From Himantopus leucocephalus (Eukaryota > Chordata > Aves > Charadriiformes > Recurvirostridae): a stretch of 64,000 nt of DNA. The notes under the pieces are model-generated. The model made no database searches, was not told where the DNA came from, and saw only the letters and a program-made list of their open reading frames with translations. The first letter of the stretch is position 1; each line of letters starts with the position of its first letter. Where the stretch lies: NCBI GenBank assembly GCA_003993805.1, contig RSEF01000001.1, positions 93,704,458 through 93,768,457 on the forward strand, written 5' to 3'. This document shows positions 40,401 through 48,628 of the stretch, piece after piece. The position numbers and the translations under genes are program-made.

Positions 40401-41922
40401 TTTTTGTGGGGTTGTTCAGCTTTAAAAAACCCTGCAAATTTAAACAAAGTTCCAGGACCTATGTGCCAAATACATAAAGGAGAAGAACCTGCACAAGGTC
40501 TGAAATTGCAGAGCTGCAGACTCTCTTGCAGCTCCACTTTTATTCCACTGTTAGTCCTGTCAGGACTGGCAAGTATCCTTAACAGGAGGAAATACTGCCA
40601 TACACTTTATTTAGCCAACCTGTAGGAATCAGATCCAAGGGAGGTCAGATGCACAGACAAGAGAGAAAAATGACTCATCATTTTCCTAATTTAGTAACAG
40701 CTTTACAAGTAAGACCAACAACATTCTGTGCTGCCAGTAATCTGGAAGTGCTACCTGCAGTTACTGAGCAAAAATCAACAAGAAATATTTCAATTCCCTC
40801 TCAGAACTCGCCCCTGACTTTCCTTGAAAGCATCTGGTATTGACACTGTGAAAACAATGTTAAACGGAACAGATTACAGACTTGACCTACCATTCCAAAC
40901 ACAAGCATATTACTATCTTCATAACTCCAGAAACCTCAACATTGATGAAAAAGGCTTATTATAACTTTCTTTGAAATTGAACCAATCCCTTAAAGCTTCC
41001 AGTGAACACAACTAAGAACAAAAAGAACTGTTCAGTGCTACCTGTTTTTAATCAGAAGATGGTTTTTATCATGTCTTATCACTGCTGCTGTTTCCTGATT
41101 AAACCTGCAGAGCACCTGCCATGTTGCAATGTGAATGACGTAGTAAAAACTAGCAAGACACAAGCAGGTAGAGAAGCTTCGTTTCCAAGCATTTTTCTCA
41201 GTCATTTTGCTTCCAACATACACTAAATCCACTACTCGAGGTACCAGCCTTAAGGGCATAAACATAGCATGAATTTTTGCAAATTCATAAATGAACTGAA
41301 ACACAGACAGAAAACTGAGAACAATCAGGTCAACAAATTATTTCTTCCCTCAAGAAAATCATTACTGCAACTTATAAGGACTTGGTGAGACCTTCTCCTC
41401 CTCCTGTTCTAGCTGCGAAGTTGCCTTCTATTTCACCCCAGCTTTCCACTCTCTGAACAGAGATTAGTGCCACCACAACTCAGTTAGCAAAATAAAAACC
41501 AAAAAAAACCCCAAATCTCAATCACCTTCAGTGCAAGGTCAGAGCACTTTGTTCAAATCATCTTTAAGCTGCTCTGGACAATCTTACACCTCAGTGAGTG
41601 TGGAGCACTCAGTCTAAGTTTTGTACCACCTGATGAAGAGGCAATAAAATCTGCAAGTGATTCTGATTTCAGACTATGTATGAATCTGGCAGGGCAGGAA
41701 CAACTAAGAAGGAGCTTCGGAGAAGCAAAGAGCTAGAGATAGCGCAAGACAAGACTGTTTCTGGTTACAGTTATCACAACTGTAGTATAGTACCTGTTCC
41801 TCTCTCTTTTGCTTCCGTAGCTGAAGACCCTCTTCCTCCCGTCTACGACGCATCTCGTCAGGGTTTAGAGATTTGTTCTTGTAGCTCTTCAGTCGGAAAT
41901 TCTCTTTTCCTGAGGTCGTCAT
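4295..41922 (-). CDS. KPNA1: KPNA1, importin subunit alpha-5 (complete, 13 coding exons)
   Basis: This gene encodes the cytosolic adaptor that binds classical nuclear localisation signals and, through importin-beta, carries cargo across the nuclear pore. The 13 coding exons (listed separately) join with consistent phases into 538 codons plus TGA, equal to my recollection of the mammalian protein. Residues 1-60 form the importin-beta-binding (IBB) domain: RRRR at 25-28, the autoinhibitory KRRN at 46-49, then an acidic stretch at 54-60. About 80-505 are armadillo repeats. The NLS-groove pairs W149/N153, W191/N195, W234/N238, W276/Y280, R318/N322, W360/N364 and W402/N406 are all present. The C-terminus ends EAPMEGFQL. 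That ending, with the N-terminus [15 protein letters not shown], fits KPNA1 rather than KPNA5 or KPNA6, judged from memory. The start has A at -3. In mammals this isoform imports phosphorylated STAT1. No frameshift or missing key residue was seen. Confidence 0.98.
4483..5952. other. KPNA1 last intron
   Basis: This 1.47-kb intron has a gtatga donor and a ctctgcag acceptor on the minus strand. It contains one old CR1 copy at about 4857-5005; the rest is unrecognised. Confidence 0.9.
4857..5005 (-). mobile_element. CR1-like LINE 3' fragment
   Basis: It starts acagaatcacataactg, then has ttggaagagacttctgataat and catctagtctaacctgcagc, and later cttccaacgatggagactcc. These are the reverse complement of CR1 3' ends. 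It is diverged, so probably old. Confidence 0.8.
5953..6131 (-). CDS. KPNA1: KPNA1 coding exon 12 (residues 417-477)
   Basis: This 179-nt exon gives the last base of Lys417, then [20 protein letters not shown] and ends after the first base of Gly477, before gtatga. It covers armadillo repeat 9 and the start of repeat 10, including [13 protein letters not shown]. The acceptor is gtttttcag. Confidence 0.98.
6132..6876. other. KPNA1 intron between coding exons 11 and 12
   Basis: This 0.75-kb intron includes a strongly AT-rich stretch at about 6340-6500 with TTTATAATTTATAAAG-type sequence. No gene or mobile element was recognised. Confidence 0.9.
6877..7004 (-). CDS. KPNA1: KPNA1 coding exon 11 (residues 375-417)
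   Basis: This 128-nt exon starts [19 protein letters not shown] and ends with AA of Lys417 before gtatga. It carries W402/N406 of armadillo repeat 8 (motif [12 protein letters not shown]), completing the minor NLS site. The acceptor is tttttgcag. It lies 11.9 kb from the preceding coding exon. Confidence 0.98.
8640..9530. repeat. G-rich diverged tandem repeat, possibly part of an LTR element
   Basis: Three diverged copies of a roughly 95-130 bp unit begin near 8741, 8871 and 8968. Each starts with a GAGGGTCTCAGC-like motif and carries a GGGACTGCAGGTCACAGG-like stretch, then GTGCCTGGGTGCCAGC and ACTGG variants. Downstream, two spaced copies of ctcaggatccagccacggac-like sequence occur near 9150 and 9295. 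Base composition differs sharply from the AT-rich flanks, which suggests insertion. No polymerase or envelope frame and no clear LTR termini were seen. An endogenous retroviral LTR is possible but unproven. Confidence 0.55.
11696..11717. repeat. C12-T10 homopolymer pair
   Basis: Twelve C residues are followed directly by ten T residues within intron DNA. The length may be affected by sequencing error. Confidence 0.85.
18940..19065 (-). CDS. KPNA1: KPNA1 coding exon 10 (residues 333-374)
   Basis: This 126-nt, phase 0/0 exon starts [19 protein letters not shown] and ends ...[11 protein letters not shown] before gtaacc. It carries W360/N364 of armadillo repeat 7, part of the minor NLS-binding site. 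The acceptor is gtattcag. Confidence 0.98.
19066..21372. other. KPNA1 intron between coding exons 9 and 10
   Basis: This 2.3-kb intron has A-rich and AAC-rich runs at about 19075-19095 and 19200-19250. Two related segments near 20820-20900 and 21200-21275 share tttatayaaacca-aaaataagcat and gaaagaagc, then acttcagcataattt. They suggest an old local duplication. No gene was recognised. Confidence 0.85.
21373..21451 (-). CDS. KPNA1: KPNA1 coding exon 9 (residues 306-332)
   Basis: This 79-nt exon gives the last base of Met306, then [20 protein letters not shown] and ends ...DDIQTQ before gtatgg. It is armadillo repeat 6, where Arg318 replaces the tryptophan, as in other importin-alphas. The acceptor is aattttag. 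Confidence 0.98.
21452..22604. other. KPNA1 intron between coding exons 8 and 9
   Basis: This 1.15-kb intron is AT-rich. No gene, repeat or mobile element was recognised. Confidence 0.9.
22605..22768 (-). CDS. KPNA1: KPNA1 coding exon 8 (residues 252-306)
   Basis: This 164-nt exon starts [19 protein letters not shown] and ends with AT of Met306 before the donor gtaaga. It carries the armadillo repeat 5 motif [11 protein letters not shown], where the usual Asn is Tyr (W276/Y280), which is normal for the family. The acceptor is gtcttacag. Confidence 0.98.
22769..23336. other. KPNA1 intron between coding exons 7 and 8
   Basis: This 0.57-kb intron has nothing recognisable. A long plus-strand open frame runs through it into the antisense of coding exon 7 and is treated as a shadow. 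Confidence 0.9.
23337..23436 (-). CDS. KPNA1: KPNA1 coding exon 7 (residues 218-251)
   Basis: This 100-nt exon begins with the last base of Gln218, then [20 protein letters not shown] and ends ...KNPPPDFAK before gtaaaag. It carries W234/N238 of armadillo repeat 4. The acceptor is ttgttttag. Asn-Pro-Pro-Pro-Asp is a mild departure from the Ser-Pro-Pro-Pro-Glu I recall in human. Confidence 0.98.
23437..25256. other. KPNA1 intron between coding exons 6 and 7
   Basis: This 1.8-kb intron contains a plus-strand CR1 copy at about 24597-25035. The rest is unrecognised. Confidence 0.9.
24597..25035 (+). mobile_element. CR1 LINE 3' fragment
   Basis: The order of CR1 landmarks is kept: agaggaccatcaagat, gttcagccatagaaagagac, gggagatctaactgttgcct, gacaggacaagagac, caacaggttgtcccagg, tagatgacctccagaggtgcc, and the terminal tattctatgactctata. 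It is moderately diverged and noncoding. Confidence 0.9.
25257..25345 (-). CDS. KPNA1: KPNA1 coding exon 6 (residues 189-218)
   Basis: This 89-nt exon starts [18 protein letters not shown] and ends after two bases (CA) of Gln218. It carries W191/N195 of armadillo repeat 3 in the major NLS site. The acceptor is cattgcag and the donor gtaagt. Confidence 0.98.
25346..33399. other. KPNA1 intron between coding exons 5 and 6 (8.05 kb)
   Basis: This AT-rich intron carries an old CR1 relic at about 32185-32760. A G/C-richer segment at about 27.05-27.35 kb and the rest show no recognised gene or repeat. Confidence 0.9.
32185..32760 (+). mobile_element. Old CR1/LINE relic
   Basis: Degenerate CR1 ORF2 3' landmarks appear in order: cagccaaatgcaaggt then catctaggaac, gcttaacctgagct, ctggaacagtgctactgg, aaaaagatattgaaac, ttcagagaacggtcaccaag, and cttcctctgctcaaggaaag. 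Divergence is high and no open frame remains. Confidence 0.65.
33400..33531 (-). CDS. KPNA1: KPNA1 coding exon 5 (residues 145-188)
   Basis: This 132-nt, phase 0/0 exon encodes [15 protein letters not shown] and ends ...SEFEDVQEQ. It carries the groove pair W149/N153 of armadillo repeat 2, part of the major NLS-binding site. The acceptor is ttttccag and the donor gtaaag. Residue 147 is Ala, where I recall Ser in human. Confidence 0.98.
33532..36892. other. KPNA1 intron between coding exons 4 and 5
   Basis: This 3.36-kb AT-rich intron has A-rich tracts at about 33970-34075. The open frames over them are poly-Phe artefacts. Nothing else was recognised. Confidence 0.9.
36893..36987 (-). CDS. 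KPNA1: KPNA1 coding exon 4 (residues 113-144)
   Basis: This 95-nt exon supplies two bases of Glu113, then [21 protein letters not shown] and ends ...KENCTLQ before the donor gtatac. The acceptor is tttaaatag. It covers the end of armadillo repeat 1 and the start of repeat 2. Confidence 0.97.
36988..37567. other. KPNA1 intron between coding exons 3 and 4
   Basis: This is the smallest pair-flanked intron together with 22769-23336, at 0.58 kb. Nothing was recognised in it. Confidence 0.9.
37568..37667 (-). CDS. KPNA1: KPNA1 coding exon 3 (residues 80-112)
   Basis: This 100-nt exon starts in phase 0 with [14 protein letters not shown] and leaves one base (G of Glu113) for the next exon. It covers the start of armadillo repeat 1, including [18 protein letters not shown]. 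The acceptor is atcctag and the donor gtaagg. From memory, mammals have Pro-Gly-Gly near residues 78-80 where this protein has Thr-Ser-Ser-Ala. Confidence 0.96.
37668..39381. other. KPNA1 intron between coding exons 2 and 3
   Basis: This 1.7-kb intron has a 126-codon plus-strand open frame at 38750-39130 with no recognisable family. Nothing else was recognised. Confidence 0.9.
39382..39489 (-). CDS. KPNA1: KPNA1 coding exon 2 (residues 44-79)
   Basis: This 108-nt, phase 0/0 exon starts [13 protein letters not shown], so it holds the KRRN autoinhibitory NLS-like motif (46-49) and the following acidic run EEEAEEE (54-60). It ends ...NNMEMTS at the donor gtaagtg. The acceptor is tctttag. The tail of this exon is a variable linker between the IBB domain and the first armadillo repeat. 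Confidence 0.97.
39490..41793. other. KPNA1 intron between coding exons 1 and 2
   Basis: This 2.3-kb intron shows nothing recognisable. Confidence 0.9.
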
Positions 41923-41927
41923 GATTC
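41794..41927 (-). CDS. KPNA1: KPNA1 first coding exon (residues 1-43)
   Basis: This exon begins after the acceptor ...gtaaag with five untranslated bases (gaatc), then ATG at 41922-41920. It ends with CAG before the donor gtacta at 41794, in phase 0. It encodes the first part of the IBB domain, starting [15 protein letters not shown] and containing the RRRR block at residues 25-28. The acceptor tract is only moderately pyrimidine-rich. Confidence 0.95.
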
Positions 41928-44900
41928 CTTTACAATGCAATTAAAAACAGAAGTCAGAAAACAACTACTCTTCAACAACACATCATTTTATATTCTGTCT
42001 TCATCTCTTAATATCTGTAGCCATGCACTTCCAGCCACAGTCCCCCTACATCCCGCCACCTAACTTCCATTAACTTAGAAAGTGTAAAGCAAAATTTCAC
42101 AGAATTGTCACTTCAGTGTGCCAGTTATTCACATGAGACCGACAAACATTCATTTTACTCTCTGAGGCTGCAAGACACGAGTAAGTTAAATATTTTATCA
42201 CGAGAGAACTGAGATCTATAAGGCAGAGGACACAGCCTGGACTAAAAAGAAAGCTGCATTAATAAATCTTTATGTTTCTCCATACAGGGAATTAGCCAAA
42301 CTAATTATATTTCCCCATCTTCACTTTTGAGTGAAGGGGTCTTAGGCTGCTTTTTAGCTTAATTCATTTTGCAAGTGAGTACAGGGGCTTTTCTACACTC
42401 CAAATCCACATTTTAAGTTAATTCAACACCACCCTGTGTTCCTTCTACCCAGACAAGACCTGAAAATGAAATGGAGAGAAAAATTTTAGGTGAGGATGGT
42501 TTAACCACCAAAATGCTCACTCCTGCAAAGAAAGCAGTGCTATTCTTCCCCTCCTTCCCACCGCCAGCCTCTAATCCTGCCACTGCTTATGCAGAGGGGC
42601 CTTTTTTCAGTCTATGATTTCCAAGTACTGTCTTATATAGATAAAAATGCTGATCCACTGAGTTACATATTTATATATTTTATCTACCCATGATGATTTT
42701 CACATGTATGTGAAATGCACTTTGGAGTCACTTAGCATAAATCAATAGCTATAGAACTGCGTGGAAAGACCATTCCTCCTTAAACCAATGGGCTGTGGAT
42801 CAGGTCTCTACTTCTAGTGCTCCATTCTGCTGCTTTAAATCCAAAAAAGGTTGGGAACCAAATTCTAAACGTCTTGGTATTTCCAGGCATCTTCATACAG
42901 GTGCAGAATCTCCAATAGGTTGTAAATATCTGCAACTCTGTAACAAAAAATTTAGGAAACTACTCTATATAAAATGTTATTCTACAAGGCTTTTAAATGT
43001 CTCTTTCAAATGCTCTAGTGTGTTGTATTAAATATGCTACCTACCTCAAATTCCATAAGCACAGAATCACCAGGCAATAAATGATCTCCTAAATGTGCAC
43101 TTTTTACTTTAAAATGGAGCAACACAAGTGTATACAGACTCTCAACAGCTTAGGTTTCCTATTTAAAATACATCAAACGTATAATTGAGTCTACTATAAC
43201 CTCCTCTTCTTTCAGTTAGCACAAAGAGTTTTAAGAGATTAAAAAAAAAAAGAGGATACGCAAATGTGCTTCTTATTAGAGCCTCTTTTCAAGTTGCTGC
43301 TACCTGACAACCGTTTATAAGAATTCTGATGATCAGAATTGACTTTCACAGCAGACATTTCGGGGATCACTTCAAGCGTTACTGTATTCTGTTAACTGAG
43401 ATTTACAAAACTGTTAAGGGACACAAAACTACTGTATTCAAGATCAGTCACAGATTGCACTGAATGCAACATAAAGCCCTGAGCATATAGGTAAGTAATT
43501 CAGCAGCCTTATTCTGCTGAAAAAGCTCTTCCCTAAAGGGCTTTTTTTTAAAATAAAGGTCCTACAAAAAGAAAAAGATAAATCTCAGAACGCCAGAAGT
43601 TCCCTACATCATTCTTAACAGCTTAGAGACCCTTTTCTTCCTGTGCGTAGGTGTCCAAGCTTAAAGTGTTCATGTTTCTTGCAATATGCTTGGCAATAAC
43701 ATTTTCTTCCCGCTTTTAGTTTAAGTGATTACTACTTATATATTAAACATACAAAATATTTGGGGAAGCCCTGGATTTTAACTGTAAAAAGAAGTTCAGG
43801 CTAACAAATACTCAGAGTACAAAATCTCTTTTGTTTCTAAAACATTTTGAAAGAAATATTTGATATATTTCAGAATTAAGAAAATGAACTTAAACACCAG
43901 ATGGACAACCATGAGCTAAAAGGACATGCCTAGAAGGAAAACAGCTTTGCAGCCACTCTAGTCAATCTGCCCTTGAGCATGAACAAACACAGGCATACAC
44001 AACAGCCCAGATAAGATCTCGGGCCTTCCGTGACGTTATTAATAATTCTCCATTTTTATCTGAAACACATCTTCTCAAACTTACAAAGTTACATTTGCTT
44101 TTATGTGGGATTTCAGGACTTCAGTAGCTCTTGTGATCATTTCACACCTTCACTTTCCATCTCTGGAAGTTCTTAGTTTAAAGAAATCCTTGACAGTGAA
44201 CATCTTTACTTATTACACAATTTCACCTCATTTCTACTATGTAGCCCCTCCATATGATGTTCCAATGTTTCTAAACAATGACACCATCCAACTTCATCAT
44301 GAGCACGTTTCCTTAGCATATTCTTCCTTATTGCACTTATTTGCCTAGTTTCCTCTCTTCTCCTAAACTGTGTATTAATTTATTTCCTTAAACTCAGAAG
44401 CAAAATTGAAAGGATTGTCAGTTCCCCCTCACAGCTCTATTTGCCCTCTCCCATTATGTTTTATATTATCATTTCATTTATTGAAAATAGAGGCACAACA
44501 TTTACCAATTTCTTATTTAAATTCTGACTACCTCAACCCCTCACATTTTTCTCATTCTCTTCATTTTTATAACCCAAGAATTATCTTCTACTTTACAAGC
44601 TTTAGCTTCTGGCTATGCTCATTTCTGACTTTCAAGACAGCTCACTTTGCTGACAAACCCCCTCTTCTATTTTCTGAGTAATCTGTGCACTTAAAATATT
44701 TTCAAAATAGTGTATTGTGTACACCGGGAGTAAAGCCTTCCTACAAATTCCTACCACCAAATGATTAGGAAGACAAAGTTCCTTCTATTAAAGGTGGAAA
44801 AAACTAAGGTCCCTTCACCACTGAGAAGTTACCAAATTAAATTATTCAACTTGTTACTAGTTAATTTCATAGTAGTCTCTCGCTGGTAACAAATAAAGAA

Positions 44901-47900
44901 AATCCCAACACATAGGCAGCTATATAAAGTGGACACGTGGCTATCTAACCTGCAGAACTATTAAATCCAAAGCTATTTTCTAAAAGCAGCTTTTGTAATA
45001 TCCTCAATATCTCTTAAAATAAATTCTTTCTTCATCATTCTTTTACTGGATCCCTGACTACTGGTGAAAAATTCAACGACCACATCAACGACTTCATCTA
45101 GCCCACACCTACTGCTAGCATCTTTAGACCTATTCAGTGTGAGCACACAAATAATTTTTTAAGACTGAAACTAAAATAATCCTGTGTTAGTTGTTGCAGT
45201 CATCCAAGGACTGTTTTCTATAAATCTCCTTTTCCATTTTTCAGGATGTTAGCCTTTCCCCCAGACTAAATGACAGAGGTGAAACAACTTCAACTTGCCT
45301 CTCAGTCACCTTCAGCAGCTTTGTTGTGGCTTAACTGAAAATCTTTCAATGGTCACTTTACATTCACCCATGGTAATTTCTTCCCAGCAAATAGTAAACC
45401 CTGAATCTTCTCTGCACTATCAAAATTAATGCTACTTCTGGTGAAATTCTGTGGTGGTTGTCATGGAAATGTTCTACCCATCCTTTCTTTCCTAAAGATA
45501 GCATAGTATTTTCAATATTTTTTGATGCTCCCGTCAACAGATAAAACCTCTGGCAACCCAGTGAGGAGTTTTCATGGTGTATGCTTTGGGTTTTTCTGCA
45601 GCACCACTCGAACCCCATATGACACTTTCTCTTCTTTAGTCTGACTGCCATGAAAAAATGATTTTTAGTAAAATTAACACCACCATCTATTCCTGAACGT
45701 CTGCTTTTCACTAAGGAAATTATGATCCCCAAATTTTTCACTCATCAAGACAAGTACCCTATCAAATGTGGATGTATTACAAGCACACATTTCTAGGAGA
45801 AAGGAAGAGTACTGCATTTCTCCTTGCTCATCAAGTCCAAGAAATTCAGAAGCACTGGGAAATGCAGAGTCACTGACTGCGATCACCTTGTCCCAAGCAA
45901 TCATCAAGATAACAAAAATGAACTCCCTGCCTTCTTAAAACAGATATCAAGATATCACTGTCACTAGACTTAAGGGCTTTGCTAGAAGGAATGCCATGTG
46001 ACTAACACTCTTGGGTATTCCACATTAGAGGTATCCAGATGTAAAAATAAAGGCCTTACAAATCAAGATGTGCATAATGGTATATATAACCAAGATGACT
46101 GAAACTAAGATTACCATATACACTGCTGATATTAAAGACTGTTAGAGACAAAGTTTCCATCTTTGGAATTAGGGGTGGGAATAAGAAAAAAAAAATAAAT
46201 TGTATTTCGGAAGTGTAGACCTGTACAAGAACTTCTACCTTCCAGCTGAAATATATCAGAAGAGGAAGACTTCAAAATGAAGGTGGACAAGGAGTTTGAA
46301 GAGAAACGGTGTAACTGATAAAAGAAGTTATCTCGAAGATCCATAATTTGACATACTATCAGTCTACATTTCCTAACTAACAAAGGCAGTTGGCAGAAGG
46401 AAAGGACTCACTGGAGGCATACTTGTGAGCTCTACTATACTGTCAAACTGCTGTGTCTCCTTTAGATCGCTGCCAGAGAGACAGTGAAAAGATATGAGAG
46501 GCACTGTTGGCCCAGAAAGGACAATCTGTGTTGGAAACATCACTGTCAAGATGGAACTCCAAGCAGTGAGAGAAGCTGGAATTATTCAAGGTAAGAAAGG
46601 GTTCATGTACACTACAAAACCTTTACTTCCAAGGAGATTCTTGTCTGTTGGCTCTGCCATAGGACTCTAGACCTCCTAGAGAATTAAAGTTTCCTCACAA
46701 TCATGCTTCTTGACATCATGCCAAATACCTACAGCACAGCATGGACAGATGATTGAGCAATCCACTGACCTCTGATTACAGGATGCATCATCTTCCGACA
46801 TTCTCAGTGAGAGATTAGAAAACCCATCCAATTTAAAAAATTACCCTGGTCATTCATTTCTCTCATCAACACACTCCCTACAAATCCAGCATTTTGTCCA
46901 CAAATGTGTTTGGTTTTTTCCCCCCATGAAATGTAGACTTTGGAAAGTCCTTCTAATTCACTTTTTGACATTTCTAAGGCAACAGGTTCAGGATGCTAAC
47001 AGAAGTATGTAAATCTTGTGGAAAGAAACAAACTGTCAGCTTTCTCGGAGGTGACAGACAGCGAAAGGTTTTCATAATAAAACTATGAATAATATATGGC
47101 ATAGAATGATAAAAACATCACCTGGGATTAATGCTATTTCCCTGGAAAAAGACTTCTAGAACAACACCCTACATCTGCCACCATCCTAGAGAGATGAACA
47201 CTTATACACCAAATCTCTACACTGTTGACAGCATTATCTGAGGAAAAAAGAAAATACAGAAAATCAGCAGAATGACTTCTCTCTTCACTGCCACCTCCTG
47301 TTGTTTGAAAAACTGGCCTCACCAAAATGTTTATCTGCTTTTCTTGCAAAATTATTTGACAAAGCATACTGGATTATAGGGGTCTGTGGGAATGGCCATC
47401 AACAGAAACACGCATATCACCTGAGGAACAGGGGGATTACTTTCTAATTTCTAATGTCTTCTCACTTTTGTAAAGCTTGGGACATCTAGAGGAAAGGACA
47501 TTTAACCATCTCAACTACAAAAAGCTATTGTTCAAGCACAACGAAGCCAATTTCTAAAACCTTTGCTTAACTTTCTCTAGCTGTAAAATGGGATTGAGAA
47601 ACATGCCTCACAGGTACTACAAAATTAACAGTTACAGTATTTGTAAAGACCTGCAAAGTAAGTTTTGCTGATGATATATCAAAACCTAGCACTAACAAGG
47701 AAACAAAATGATCATGTAAATTTCATTTTCTGTGGCTGGGGAAAGCTGCAGCAGCAGGCACTAGCACTATTCACTAGCAGGAATGAGAGACTTCAGTTTA
47801 TGCAGAATAGCAGGGACCCACACTCCTAGGGCAATCCATCACACAAGAATGGTGGAGAAAAAACAGAACCATCACCTTCTGCTAGCCAAACGGCCAGAAG

Positions 47901-48608
47901 ATTAAAGTAGCTTCAAATAGAATATAACATTCGTAATTAAAAACAGATAGCACACCTAGCCTTGGAACAGGGTTCGGACTATTAGGAACCTTCTGTCAAA
48001 AACTGCAAGGAGCAAGGAGACTTCTTCATGGAATTGCTGCCCTTCTCTGTATGTTTCAAATCTGCTTTCTTACACAGGTTTCTTTGTCTCTCAGGTTTTT
48101 TTCCATGCCCAGCAGTAGGCCTTAATTGGCAATTGTTTCTGTTCTAGCACCTTTATAAACACGTGAAATAGCACAGCAAGTATTAATCCACTTAATCTAT
48201 GGCAAATTCAGCATGTTCTAGTTCTTTGGCCATTTAGCAAGCTGGACTTCTACTTGCCCAAAACGAGGTCAATCTTAAAACCTGCAACAATGAATACAAG
48301 GCCTGAAAAGACATACAATTTTACACAATATGGAACATGAAAATATATACTAATTAAAAAGTTCAATATTGACTGTTTTTCTAACATAAAAGACCTGCTT
48401 AAAAGCAAAAAAAGAGAGAAAAGAAAATAGACTACGTTATCAGAACAATGCTGAGGACACCATGTCAGGTTTGTAGGGATGTCACATTTCAAAAATGTGA
48501 TCTCACCTTCTTTGAAGAAACACCACTGAAAAGACTTAGTAGTAATGCATTTACAAGATTTATTGGAAAACAGTTTTACCAAAGTGGGAGAAAGAAGCTG
48601 GGGGGCGG

Positions 48609-48628
48609 GTGTGTGTGTGTGTGTGTGC
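48609..48628. repeat. GT dinucleotide microsatellite
   Basis: About ten GT units follow a G-rich run (ggggggcggg). Length is likely polymorphic. Confidence 0.9.
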
